A stretch of DNA of 64,000 nucleotides from Zanthoxylum bungeanum (Eukaryota > Streptophyta > Magnoliopsida > Sapindales > Rutaceae), in assembly GCA_019454045.1 (NCBI GenBank), contig SKCR01035576.1, forward strand, positions 1 to 64,000. Direction: 5' to 3'. The notes beneath the pieces were generated by a model. That model was not told the origin of the DNA. It saw nothing but the letters and a program-made list of their open reading frames with translations, and made no database searches. Shown here one piece after another: positions 33,749 to 46,884 of this stretch (position 1 is the stretch's first letter; every line of letters starts with the position of its first letter). The position numbers and the translations under genes were made by a program.

Positions 33749-35677
33749 TGTTGGACAATTATGACCCATAGCGTCACTGTTTATGCAGATCATAGTGTTG
33801 TTGTACAAATTAGCTATGTGACAAGGAGATTGCACTCTTATCATTTGTGATTAGATCATCTAGATGTATAAATGATAGAAGGTCCTTATGATTAGTTCCT
33901 GGATTGAGATGATATGCGACAGTATCAGTCCTCGAAGGACTAATCATTAAATATCCCTAGTTGTAGTATTATCGAGACTGGACATCGATAATGCGGAATA
34001 GACTAGTATTACACTTGTGCGAGTTGTGAGGGCACAATAGCATAGTTCTCATATATATGGGTATTGGATACTCATGCAAGTGTAATAGGAGGTTGTGTTT
34101 ACCGATGGTACAGAAACAGCTTCGCTCTGGATAGACCCCTCAGAATTCCATTGGTAGTATGACTACGTGTCTATGGAAGTTCGAAATCAGGGTAGGTGTA
34201 TTTGGTCTTAATCTGAGACTTGCACCGCTAATACTTGCGACAATCAATATGCTTTGGTTTTGATCGTCCAGGGCTTTAACCGATTCTATGTACGCCTCTG
34301 CTGGGTATATTGAGAATCGTAGTGTATTGGGTGTGATGTCAAGACGGAAGTATCACTCCAGTCATAGTGGAGATGATGTCACGTAGGATACAGAACTAGT
34401 ACTCTTAAGTACTGCAGTCATCGGGATGATATGACTAGGTCATGTTCATCCGATTATAGAGACTAGTTACCAGACATCCGACATGTGCTTCGTACGAGAC
34501 AGACATAATTCCAGCCCCAGGCCTAGCACGTGACACCCGATACTAGATCGTAATACACAATACTACGTATACTACGCCTGACATAGATTATATATTCCAA
34601 TAAGAATATTTCTGGAGAATTGGGTAGGCACGGTGCTTTGCTAGAAGCCAACCATGTCTTGTAAATCGATAAGCACGTGGTACGAGGTACGTACATGTTC
34701 GGATAATCTGATGACCGTATTTACTGCTAATATATCCAGGGATCTCTTGGGTCGCTTCCCAAAGATTCACCGATGACAGTTGATTTAAATTGGAATTAAT
34801 CTGGGATTAATTTAGAGAGAGAAAATTAATCTGGGATTAATTGAGGATTTATTTAATATGGGATTAAATGTGTTCGGAAGAGAGAGAACGTGATTAATTT
34901 GGAATTAATCGGTAAAATAAATTTAATAGTTAAATTTGATTTTTCTATTTAATTTATTCGTATGGGCTAAAATTAATATATCAGATATATTAATATGAAT
35001 TGGATTTCATTACGAAATTAAAGTCGGATTTTAATACGAACGAACGAATTAATTTAGAATTAATTCGTAAACGAAGTTCGTAATATATTTATGAGGTATC
35101 GTTATTTAATTAAATTAGATTTAATTATTTAGCGATGAAAGTTCGTTTAATCGGATTAAACGGATCCGAGCCGCAGCAAATATTCGTAGAGACATTTGAA
35201 TTTTGAATTCAAATGTGGGGCCCACTTTTATGTGGTAGTTGGGAGGGTAGTTGGCATTTAAGCCAATACCACTTGCTTTTTATCTACATGGTTTTGGTTT
35301 TTGGAAAACCAAGACCCAACTACCTAGTTTGGGTGAAAAGGGTAAAACCCTTTTACCAAACCTAATTCTCACACATTGAACACACTTGGAATAAAATGAA
35401 ACCCTAAAATCCTCTCAAAGGGGCGTGAGCGTCATCCATCTTTCTCTTTGATTTTGTGGCAAAATCAACAAAGCTAGCACTTCAAGAAATCAACTAAGGT
35501 GATAGGGAAACCAACTCAAAGCTTGGAATCAACATAAAGGAAGGATCTTGGAGATATTCTTCTCAAAATTTTAAAAGCTCAAATCCATTCAATGTAAGTC
35601 ATTCCGCAACTTATAATGAATTTATGAACACCTTTTCATGCTTATTAGATCCTTGGCATGTTCTAGGAACACTAACA
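33749..35677 (+). repeat. 5' LTR of copia C
   Basis: 1929 bp, TGTTGGACAA to ACACTAACA. TATA-proximal hairpin 34057-34075 (arms ATGGGTAT and ATACTCAT, one G-U pair). Inverted-repeat block about 34790-35216, including 35192-35216 with 11-base arms and spacer TTG. Donor-like GTAAGT at 35594. Confidence 0.95.
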
Positions 35678-37831
35678 ATGGTATCAAGAGCCAATTTTAA
35701 GCATGAAAATTTTAGGGTTCATGAGACTAAAATTTGGGGCTTTTATGTTTTGAACATGATTCTTTCAAATTGATGCTTTAAGCATGCTTAGATTATGTTA
35801 ACTTAGAGTTGTGCATGATTACATTTGAGAAAAATTGATTGGATCAAAATTTTGAGTCCCCCCTTAACTTGGCCGAATGTAGCAGTGAATAGTACTGTAG
35901 TTTTTTTTTTGAATCATGAAATAATGTGTTTAAATGCATGTTTAAATGTTGATTGTTGGTTTGATTGGATTACAATCAAAGTCAATAAAGTTCATGTTAA
36001 AATCAAAGAGCATGTTGAGCATGAAATATGAATTTTGGATTCAATTGTGTTGATCATGAAATGATGTGTTTTGGCTTCAATTTGTGTTGTGTATGAATTG
36101 ATGGATTAAACATGATTAATTAAGTTAATTGGTATTTTGGAAATATTGAGTTTAATTAATTAATCATGGCTAATACACTTTAATTAAAATAATTGTGATA
36201 TTTGGAATATTATAATTATGTTAATAAGCCTTTAATTATTAATTGGGCTAAAAGTGTGTATTTGGGCTTAATGGGCTTGGTTTGACTAAGTTTGGATTTG
36301 GACTTTTGGATTGGATCCAATTGGGCCCAAAACCAATTCCATAAAGTCCAAATACATCACTTGGCCCTTTAAAGAATTTAATTGGGTCTAATGGGCCTAA
36401 ATTGATTTGTTGGCAATAGGGTGATTCCTATTGGGCCTTGGCATTTTGGGTTTGATCCATTATGGCCAAGCCCATGCCTTAAGAATTAATTAATAGACCA
36501 TTGGACTTTAATTAAAATGACATTGGATGTTATTGGGCCTTTGAGACCCATTAAGATTGGATTTGGAATCCAAGTCTTTAATGTGTATATATTTAATTTG
36601 GAATTAAATTGGAATTAGTATTGAATACAAATAAATTGGATTTAAAGTTGTAGTTCAATATAATTCAAGAATACTTACTTTGAGTATTTATTCTTAAACG
36701 AGTTTGACTCACGCAAATCAAATCGTTGTTTGAACATTGGATGGTCATTAATTCAAAGATTAATTAATTGGATTAGATTGATTGAATAACATGATTTGTA
36801 TAATTACATGAAGTGTTGTATGAATAATGTATATTGATGGATATTAGAAGGGCGATGGTAATTTTGGAAATTGTAATAAATTTAGAATTTATTAAATTGG
36901 ACCTGCTTGTCCAGCCTTTTATCTTTTTACTCTTTGTAATTCTCTTCTCACCAATTCCCCTCAATGTTAATGAGGTTTCTTTATTGTATTATGTAATTGG
37001 GTAGAAATTAGAATAGTTTAGCCTGGAGAGGAAATGGAGTGATTTGTTCTATGAACAATTTGTGAGATATCTATCCACATATCATTATTAATTTATTTAA
37101 TTTATCACGCCTTATTATGCTTTTAGAATGCATGCTTAAGGGTGTAAAGATAATAAATTGGTTGCCAATTTACACGCGAAAAACCCTCAAAAACATATTA
37201 AGCGTTTTTTCCTTCCGTTGAGTGATTCTTACTCAAGATCCAAAATTGGCATTGGTTTGTTGGCCAAAGTCAAGACCTTTGTCAATTGCGGATGTGTTTG
37301 ACATATCGGTGTCTTGTCCAAGTCGTGATTTGTTGGCCAAAGTCAAGATCACTTTTTGTCCATCGACATTGATTACGAAGCTTTCCATGTCAATGGGTCC
37401 CGCTTAACTGGAATCATTAAGCTTGTTGTGCCAAAGCAAGGCTTAGTTGATTCAGAGGAAAAAGGTTAGGAAAATATATTGGATATATTGACATATATAA
37501 GATATATGTTTCGGACTTGGATGTCCACCTACTGGATCTAGGAATTGGATTAGATCCAATTGATCTTAGAGATCTACCTAGTTAAGTATCTTACAATTTG
37601 TTGGCCAAAGTCAAGATTGTGTGTTATTTAACGGGATCCTAGCCTACTAGGAAACTAGGTTTCCCGAGTACTCGATAGAGGGTTAGAGACTCACCGAAAA
37701 ATAGTGGGAGGCAAAAATTAAATTTACAATATTCGTTTAATAACTTGCCATACGCGCTTATATCAAATATCTCGTCAAATAAATTAAAATATTAGTTGGA
37801 CTAATATTTAATTGTTGTTTTAATTAAACAG
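35594..37831 (+). other. Candidate leader intron of copia C
   Basis: Donor-like AAT|GTAAGT at 35594 and acceptor-like AAACAG ending at 37831 with GGACTAAT about 30 bases upstream; 2238 bases. Same geometry as in A, B and D. Confidence 0.4.
35678..35692 (+). other. Primer-binding site of copia C
   Basis: ATGGTATCAAGAGCC after the 5' LTR, the same tRNA-iMet site as in B. Confidence 0.9.
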
Positions 37832-38160
37832 TTGGACTGTATTCAAACTACTTCATTTATAGTTGATTATATAATTGGATTATAGTAATCAATATATTTG
37901 AATTTTACCCTTCATTTATTTGATTATATAATTGGATTATAGTAATCAATATATTTGAATTTTACCGATCATTTAGTTGATTATATAATTGGATTATAGT
38001 AATCAATATATATTTGATTTTAACCAGTAAAATTGTAATTATTTATATAGTTAGACTATAGTAATCATTACATTAGATTGTACCTAAAATCATTGATTAA
38101 ATAGTTGGACTATTAGAATCAAGATTAAATTGAAAGATTATTGTTTAAAACATAATTCTA
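35693..38160 (+). other. Non-coding leader of copia C
   Basis: Same layout as in B and D. Inverted repeats with three-base spacers include 36557-36573 (arms TTGGATT and AATCCAA), 37473-37489, 37787-37809 (10-base arms, spacer TGG), 37828-37840 and 38100-38114. The TTGTTGGCCAAAGTCAAG core occurs four times; the fourth has arms ACAAT (37593-37597) and ATTGT (37616-37620). Confidence 0.8.
37862..38036 (+). repeat. Tandem repeat, three units of about 58 bp, before gag
   Basis: Three near-identical units each containing TTGATTATATAATTGGATTA followed by TAGTAATCAATATA. Each unit is itself a nested inverted repeat: TTGATTA outside, TATAAT inside, spacer TGG. A degenerate version lies at about 3300-3480 in copia A. 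Confidence 0.85.
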
Positions 38161-41100
38161 AGGAAAATGTGTTTAAACGACTTTAATTTTCAAATTGGGA
38201 ATAAAATTTCAGGATGGTCATGGAAACTAATAAGTTACTTTATTTGATAAAATAACATATTAGGCCTAAGCCCAGAGTTAAGCAAATAGTAGAGCATGAT
38301 CTTTGGAAGATTCATGTGATGATAGCTTTAGTACTTAATCCTTTATACTTGTCAATATGACTCCTTAATTTCCTAATCCGAACTGAGAATTAGATCCTTA
38401 AAGTATGATGAAGAAATTGAAGGATCTTCATAGATATATTCTTAGATCTTAGAAGTATTAAATTGCAATTAATAACTCTTGGAGAGATAATGGCTATTCT
38501 CAAGAAGATAAAGCCAAAGTTTGCAATAAGGCAAATAGCGCAAGGCGCACCTTACTTCGATATTCTAGAAACCCAAAGCTTGACCAAAGGCTTCTGAGTT
38601 GTAGAAAAGGGCAAAGGAAAGATCATTATAATCTTCTAGGAAGATAAATGACATATCCCAAAATGTCTGCCTAAACTGTGGCAAACGGGGTCACTGAAGC
38701 TTGACTGTCGTATAGACAAAGCAGATATGAAGGAAGTAAAGACGGGGCAAGGCTCTGACTTTAAGTATGTTTGTCATATAATGTTCACTATTAGTATTAA
38801 AATTGGATTTTAGATACTAAAAGTAATACATAAAATATGCATTGGTGTGCAGCATCTGCTATGAGCAGGATACTGACTTCAATTGAGATTAATCTGCGAA
38901 TAGGAAACGGGACGAAAGTCACTGTTTTACCGTAGAGACCTAAGTTTAGGAACTACCCATTCGGGTATGTACTTAAATTAGGAAACTGTTATAATGTAAC
39001 TAGTTTGACTAGAAACATTATCTCTATATCGAGTATAACTCGTTGTGAGTATACCTTTATATTCTAGAACACTAAAATGTTTTATTATATAAAGATGATA
39101 TTGAGATAAACACATTAGATGTGAATAACAGAATTTATATTTTGAATATAAGTAAATCTCAAACATACAATATGACAAACAAGTAGCTCAAACTGATTTG
39201 ATCAAATAAAACTTAATTATGGCAGTGTTGTCTGAGACACATTAAACAAGACTCGTATATCCACACTTTCGAAAAGTGGGTACTAGGAAAAATTTGATTC
39301 CATTCAAATGATGTTTACGAATCTAGTTTATTAGGTAAAGTACCTAAAACTCCTTTTACTTGGTAAAAGTGTAAGTGCCATCGATCTGTTAGCCCTTGTT
39401 CATAGTGACGTAAGTGGGCCCATATCTAGCAAGGCTAGAGGTGGATATGAATATTTCGTGACCTTTACGGATGTGGCATCGCGTTATGGTTATGTGTTTA
39501 TTTTGAAACACAAATCAGAAACTTTTTGAGTTTCGACACGAAATGGACAAACAGATCGGCTAAAGTATTTATACCATCACGGTTAGACCATGATGAAAAT
39601 ATTTAAGCAATATGTTTCTCAAATTACTTGAAAGGGTATAGTATTCTTTCAATGAGGACTCCTCCTGGAACACGTCAATTTGACGGTGTGTCCGAACGGA
39701 GAAATCAAATTTTGTTAGACATGATAAGGTTAATCATGAGTCGCTCTTAGCTACCATTTCTTTCAAAGGATAAACATTTAACAGTGCAATACTTATTTTG
39801 AATAAGGTTCCATGAAAATCTGTTAGACAGAATTCATATTGGATATGAATAGGAAAGAAATCAGATTTTCTTACTCCTAACCATTGGGAATGCTGGGTAT
39901 ACGTTTGGATGATACCAAACTAGAACCCAAACTGTATAAGTGCCAATTGTAGGTTATCATAGGGAACCAAAGTATAGTACTTATACAACTCACTGAGAAC
40001 AATGTAATTGTTGCTCACCATGCGATTTTCCTAAGAGGAATACCGATATGCAGTGGTAAGTGGGAGGATAGTAAAACACGATGAAAATCGAAGTAATACT
40101 GTTCAAGGTACCTAGTCCTTAATGGAACACAAACAGTTCATCAAGGATGAAACTGTACCACAATCTTCGAATACACAAGAACCGCGTTAGTCAGAGAGAG
40201 TCAGAAAACAACCTGGGAGGTATGGGTTTCTGATCTCACCTCATAAAGATGTCAATCTTATTGAGGAGGACAAACCGACTACGTATGAGGAAGCGATACA
40301 AGGTATCGACTTCCTATCATGGCAAAGTGCCATGAGTCCGAAATGGATTCCATGTATATCAACTATATTTGGACACTAGTTGTTGTACCGCAAGACATTA
40401 TGCCTATTAGTACTATATAAGTCTTCAAGGAAGACATACATGGATGGAAACATACCAATGTACTAAGCTAGGCTTATAGCGAAAAGGTATCGTTATCAAC
40501 ATTGTGTCGATTACAATGAAACCTTTTACCTGTTGCCATGGATAAATCTATTTGGATAATGCTTGCTGATGCTGCATGTTTCATTTATGAAATATGACAG
40601 CTGAACAAAAAAATCGCTTTCCTGAAAAGGAAACCTTTTGGAGGATGTTTTCAACATCCTGACGATTTTGTCGTATCAAAACTAGCAAACAAGGTTTGCA
40701 GGTTATTCGATCCATGTTTGGATTGAAGCAGGCATTAGGTTCTTGGAATTATCGTTTTGATGTAATCATAATGGTTTATGATTTAATTCAAAATGAGAAA
40801 TGATTCTTGTGTATATAAGGAGGTTAGTGGGAGCGCAACGAAAATGACTGTCCTAAATAATGATGATATGTCATTTCTTGGAAATGATATTCCCATATTA
40901 CAATCGGTGAAAGCTTGGCTTTCATGAAAATTCTCCGTAGAATTCTGGGAGAAACAACCTTTATTCTAGGAATAAAGATCTACTGGGATAGATTTAAAGT
41001 TGTTAACACTCTCTGAGAAATCGTACATTGAAAAATGTACGTTACCTGGTGTCTCATACGCTTTGAGCATATGGAGTCACAAACAGGTCAATCCAAGTGA

Positions 41101-41629
41101 TAGTCACTGGATTGATATTAAGAACATCCGTTAGTATCTTAGAGAACTAAGGATGGTGTCTTAAACTATGGAGAAGGAGAACTTGAAATGACTGGGATCA
41201 CTGCTGCAAGTTTCCTAACCGATAAAAACAACGGTACTATACAGTTTGAATAAGGGAACAGTGAGCTGGAAATCTTCCAAGCAAGATAATGTTACCGAAT
41301 AAACAACAAATACGAGTTATTGCTGCGGCTGAGGCAGTAATAGAAGCCATTTGGGTCGATAATAAATCTAATTAGATTAGATATAGTTCTGTTAGCAGCT
41401 GAGCTAGGCGTCTGCACAAGCTAATGAATTAATGGTCTCATCAACGATCCAGATATATACTTCGACTATTCATCTGATTCGTTCGGATCATACATCATGG
41501 CGATGTGATGATCAAATAAATCACATCAGACGATAATCACGCAAATCTACTGACGAAAGCCTTTCCTCAGCAGTTTGAGCGAACCGTACATAGTTAGGGT
41601 GTATGACACTCGAGTGACTGGCTATAGGC
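38161..41629 (+). pseudogene. Decayed gag-pol of copia C
   Basis: Aligns along its length with D gag-pol but has no useful open frame. Visible traces are gag (about 38200-38590), zinc knuckle (about 38660-38720), protease (about 38770-38840), integrase (about 39240-40060), RT (about 40250-40960) and RNase H (about 41100-41560). Derived features shared with element A include AACACATTAGATGTGAATAA (39110-39129) and the altered RNase H text around 41230-41260. It could not encode mobility proteins even when it inserted, if the shared changes are ancestral. Confidence 0.8.
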
Positions 41630-41641
41630 CAAGTGGGAGAT
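41630..41641 (+). other. Polypurine tract of copia C
   Basis: CAAGTGGGAGAT-type tract directly before the 3' LTR. Confidence 0.8.
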
Positions 41642-43568
41642 TATTGGACAATTATGACCCATAGCGTCACTGTTTGTGCAGATCATAGTGTTGTTGTAAG
41701 AATTAACTATGTGACAAAGAGATTGCACTCTTATCATTTGTGATTGGATCACCTAGATGTATAAATGATAGGAGGTCCTTATGATTAGTTCCTGGATTGA
41801 GATGATATGAGACAGTATCAGTCCTCGAAGGATTAGTCATTAAAAATACATAGTCGTAGTATTATCGTGACTGGACATCGATCATACGGAATAGACTAGT
41901 ATTACACTTGTACGAGTTATGAGGGCACAATAGCATAGTTCTCAAATATATGAGTATTGGATACTCATGCAAGTGTAATAGGAGGTTTTATTTACTGATG
42001 GTACGGAAACAGCTTCGCTCTGGATAGACCCCTCAGAATTCCATTGGTAGTATGACTACGTGTCTATGGAAGTCCGAAATGAGGGTAGGTGTATTTGGTC
42101 TTAACTGAGACTTGCACCGTTAATACTTGCGACAATCAATATGCATTGGTTTTGGTCGTCCAGGGCTTTAACCGGTTCTGTGTACGCCTCTGCTGGGTAT
42201 ATTAAGAATCGTAGTATATTAGGTGTGATGTCAAGACGGAAGTATCACTCCAGTCATAGTGGAGATGATGTCACGTAGGATACGAAACTAGTACTCTTAA
42301 GTACTGCAGTCATCGGGATGATATGAATAGGTCATGTTCATCCTATTATAGAGACTAGTTACCAGACATCCGACATGTGCTTCGTATGAGGCAGACACAA
42401 TTCCAGCCCCAGGCCTACCACGTGACACCCGATACTGGATCGCAGTACGCAATACCACGTATACTACGCCTGACATAGATTATATATTCCAGTAAGAATA
42501 TTTCTGGAGAATTGGGTAGGCACGGTGCTTTGCTTGAAGCCAACTATGTCTTGTAAATCGGTAAGCACGTGGTACGAGGTACGCACGTATTTGGATAATC
42601 TGGTGGCCGTATTTACTGCCAACATATCCAGGGATCTCTTGGGTCGCTTCCCAAAGATTCACCGATGACAGTTGATTTAAATTGGAATTAATCTGGGATT
42701 AATTTAGAGAGAGAAAATTAATCTGGGATTAATTGAGGCTTTATTTAATCTGGGATTAAATGTATTCGGAAGAGAGAGAACGCGACTAATTTGGAATTAA
42801 TCGGTAAAATAAATTTAATAGTTAAATTTGATTTTTCTATTTAATTTATTCGTATGGGCTAAAATTAATATATCAGAGATATTAATATGAATTGGATTTC
42901 ATTACGAAATTAAAGTCGGACTTTAATACGAACGAACGAATTAATTTAGAATTAATTCGTAAACGACGTTCGTAATATATTTACGAGGTATCGTTATTTA
43001 ATTAAATTAGATTTAATTATTTAGCGACGAAAGTTCATTTAATCGGATTAAATGGATCCGAGCCGCGGCAAATATTCGTAGAGATATTCGAATTTTGAAT
43101 TCAAATATGGGGCCCACTTTTATGTGGTAGTTGGGAGGGTAGTTGGCATTTAAGCTAATACCACTTGCTTTTTATCTACATGGTTTTGGTTTTTGGAAAA
43201 CCAAGACCCAACTACTTAGTTTGGGTGAAAAGGGTAAAACCATTTTACCAAACCTAATTCTCACACATTGAACACACTTGAAACAAAATGAAACCCTAAA
43301 ATCCTCTCAAAGGAGCGTGAGCTTCATCCATTTTCTCTTTGATTTTGTGGCAAAATCAACAAAGCTAGCACTTCAAGAAATCAACTAAGGTGATAGGGAA
43401 ACCAACTCAAAGCTTGTAATCAACATAAAGGAAGGATCTTGGAGATCTTCTTCTCAAAATTTTAAAAGCTCAAATCCATTCAATGTAAGTCATTCCGCAA
43501 CTTATAATGAATTTATAAACACCTTTTCATGCTTATTAGATACTTGGCATGTTCTAGGAACACTAACA
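41642..43568 (+). repeat. 3' LTR of copia C
   Basis: 1927 bp, starting TATTGGACAA (G to A at the second base) and ending ACACTAACA. TATA-proximal hairpin 41950-41968 (arms ATGAGTAT and ATACTCAT), where A has ATAAGTAT and ATACTTAT: a compensated pair change. Donor-like GTAAGT at 43495. Confidence 0.95.
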
Positions 43569-44470
43569 CAAAGTCCCCCGATATAATGGTCATCTCTCCA
43601 TTCGGTAAATGGAAGGTGTGGATTGTATCTATCTACTGATCTATAAGTGCTTGTAACAACGATCACATTCTTAGTCCGAGTAGACATACTGAGAATGAAA
43701 AGCCCGAACCTAGTGGCAGTGATCTGTGCTTGCACGATTGGAGAAATCTCATTATACCATTTACTGACATTGGAAAGGTTTGTCGCCAGCCTTCATGAAT
43801 GAAAATTAAACTGTAAAAAATAGAATTAAATTATTTAAGCAGCAAAGGTAGCAAAATAATGGCCACAATATTGGCCGAACATTCTCTGTGTTCAATAATA
43901 TTTGACCAAACATAGAATATATCTAGCAGGATATTTAAGCACATGTGGCCAGACCTGAAACACACGAGGCCATATATTTGAAAAAAAGCTTTTGGATAAA
44001 AAATTAGGGTAGGAATCCACAAAATGTCCGGTCAGACATAAATTGAAGTAAAAAGAGGGAGGAAAAGAGGCTTACAAGCTCAATATGGGAGCAAATGTGG
44101 TCTCACAGGGCCAATAGAGTAGGGATGTTGCCCTTTATTTGAGGCAGTATGCCTTTTAACAACTGGAGGCGAGTCCAAGGGATAAACGAACGAAATTCGC
44201 AGGTATTCAGGAGTGCATCAGGTGCCGAGAGTTCTACGAATGACATTTTCAATGGCGGTAGTTAGAAAAATAATGAAGGGATACTAGAGATGGTTTTTTG
44301 AGTAAAAATGGTCATATTAGGTTCTTTTTGCTGTTCCGAGTATTGATGATGAAATGAGGAAGAAGCCTAACTTTTTAAATCTTAGAGGAATGTCCAGTCG
44401 GACATGTCTGAACAATATCCGGCCAGATATATTTGAACATCCGACCGGACATACATGATATTAGGGAGGA
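43569..44470. repeat. Unclassified repeat with CCGGCCAGACAT-like words, right part
   Basis: Begins with the second CAAAG copy. Contains TGTCCGGTCAGACAT (about 44025), TCCAGTCGGACATGTC (about 44392), ATATCCGGCCAGATAT (about 44415) and CATCCGACCGGACATA (about 44438). Same word family as 31263-33748. No gene seen. Confidence 0.55.
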
Positions 44471-46382
44471 TGTGGGACCCCTAGGGTCGGATCGATATCC
44501 CGCACAGCGGAAGTGGATCTAACCCATAGATATCAAATATGTTTGTATTTTTAAATAATTTAATGGAATACTATATTCCATTACGATTGTATAGGAAAAC
44601 ACCAGCGCTGAATCAGAATCCGAAAACTCAAAAATAGACTTACATAAGTTTCAACACGCATGCGCGAAGCGAGTGCGCGACGCGCGTACACTGCACGCTA
44701 ACTTCCATTTTTCATTTTATTTCCCTAATTCCTTTCCAACCTTCCCTAATCACTTTCAAACACCCAAAAATTTAATTTTAAGATCAAAATAAATATCAAC
44801 ACATGTTGTAAATAAAATAATATTTTTAAAAATATCAAATATTTTTATAAAATATAAATTTATTCTAAATACGCACATACTTAAATATTGAATCCAAAAC
44901 ATAAACCAAATTAGAATCTCATAATGAAGTGAATCATGAATAATTCTAGGTCACTAAAAAATGGTCAAGTAATTCTAGAATGGTAGCCATAATTCCCAGC
45001 TATCATCTATAGTTCCAAAATCTAATTTTATGTTTCATGTACAACATGAATATTTTGACCCAATCACAAGCATATTATGTTTATACTTCCAAAGCATCCA
45101 TACACAATTGATTAGCCTAATTTCAACTTCAAGCTATATTATTATGTATAAAATACAAAAACATAGCTTTTAGAAAAGATCAGACTTACCTAGTAAGCTT
45201 GAACAAAAGATCTAATCTTCTCATCCTGATTGAAAAATGTAAAGAACTTCCAAAGCTTCTCTAAACATTTGTTTAGGCTAATTTCTCTTATGTTTTTCCT
45301 TAATGCTTGCTTGCTTAAAAACTTAGTCAAGTTTGCCTTTTATAGTGAAGCTTATTTAATTTTTAATTAACAAAAGTCTTAATCAACTTTTATGTGTGTT
45401 TAATCCAATTTGTCAAAGTATGCATAATTATGTGTGACTAATCACATTTGTCTACCACTTTAATTAAATACAAGTTTGATTGTATTTAAACTCTTGCTTG
45501 TTTTTAGTTTACTCAAGCTTGATTAAAACCTTTGCTCAAGCTTGCTATTTAAAATAGACTAGGTAATTTTTAATTAATAAAAGTTCTAATCAACTTTTAT
45601 GTGAGCTTAATCCAAATTTTCCAAATATGTATAATTTGGTGTGACTAATCACATTTGTCTACCATTTTGAATTTTATCCAATAAAATCAAAATAAAGTTA
45701 AATTAATGGATTAGTTATATGTTTACCACTTTGATTTACTCCAATTAAATCAAGCAAAATACACCTATTATTATATATTTGTACCAATATTAGAGATATT
45801 TATGAATTTGTAAAAAATTTGATGTATAGTTTTGGATTAATTCATTTAATGTAATTGGGTCAAAGTCAATTATTAATATTATCCAATAACACTTAATTAT
45901 TTTAATTGATAAAATATAATATTATCGGCTACCTAAGTGCTCAATGAGTACACTTCATATTATGAGACTCTCTAAGTCCTGACATGTTCGTCATATAAGC
46001 CTAGCTTATATGTACGCAATTCGGCCACCTCCGAATTCACGAAGAACACGAATGACCTATCTGAACTATATAAGTCAAGGTTATCACATATGTTTATCGA
46101 TCCTTCCGTCGCAGGCTATCGGAGTTGTGCTTAGGAAATATAGATTACACCATCAAGTTTCCGTGGCGCACATCTCATGTCGAAATGTCTATTATTCTTT
46201 ACAACTAATTATAAATCATTTCTGATCTATGTGATCCACCCTAGTTGATCAGCTTTGGCTAAAGTCTTAAGAATCATGACTTACTCACATGGATACCTAA
46301 ACCCCTTATGGAACACATACGGACCGATGAATCCTATCTTGATATGCACTTGATTAACGATTACATCGGTTTACACCCAACA
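44471..46382 (-). repeat. Possible LTR of the minus-strand copia relic
   Basis: On the minus strand this stretch starts TGTTGGGTGTAAACC (46382) and ends GGGTCCCACA (44471), giving TG...CA ends and LTR-like length. It lies downstream of minus-strand copia RNase H, where a 3' LTR is expected, but about 500 bases of unexplained sequence intervene and no partner LTR or target repeat is visible. Contains a CpG-rich tract at 44657-44700. Confidence 0.3.
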
Positions 46383-46884
46383 AACATTTAGAGGCCAGAC
46401 TATGAAAGGTCTCTGAAATACATGTCATCCAAGTGTGGAGGATCTCGCACAAAATCAATGCTATCATATAGTTAAAAGATTACATATTGTACTCGACTCT
46501 AGGAGATTCCTATTGACGATGGTGTATATTTCTAACTATTAAGAATCACCTGTGAGTCATTGAGTATTCACTCCAACAAATACCCATATGTATATACGAG
46601 CTTCCAAAGCTCATGGTACATCGGGTTAAACCATTGGAACTCTAATTCCAATATATGACATGTACTAGTCTTCTGGGTTATAGTAATTCGATCGTATTTC
46701 AAAACCAGCGACAAAGAATATTTATTTTAAGAATAGTTTATAATAGTAATATTATCCCCATGTTCAGTATTACTACATGACTATTCTAAGGTCGATATCA
46801 TTCTCAGCACACACACACACATACATATAATCTAATATGAATAATGATATTATCATCAGTAAAGGTTGAAATGAAAATATAGTT
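46383..46884. other. Sequence between copia relic and possible LTR
   Basis: No gene seen. Ends in a CA microsatellite (about 46807-46822). On the minus strand TGTTGGAGTGAATACTC near 46580 is an alternative LTR start. Confidence 0.3.

Larger units (their letters stand above)
33749..43568 (+). mobile_element. Ty1/copia element C, complete but non-coding
   Basis: 9820 bp with both LTRs, primer-binding site, leader, decayed coding region and PPT, flanked by perfect CAAAG repeats. In two stretches compared by eye the LTRs differ at about 21 of 300 and 2 of 120 positions, whereas the coding region is far more disrupted relative to D. It shares coding lesions with element A. Confidence 0.95.

Noticed and set aside
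44471..46382. A firm LTR call for the minus-strand copia relic.
   Set aside because: Only TG...CA ends and position support it; no partner LTR, target repeat or adjacent PPT was found, so it is kept at low confidence.
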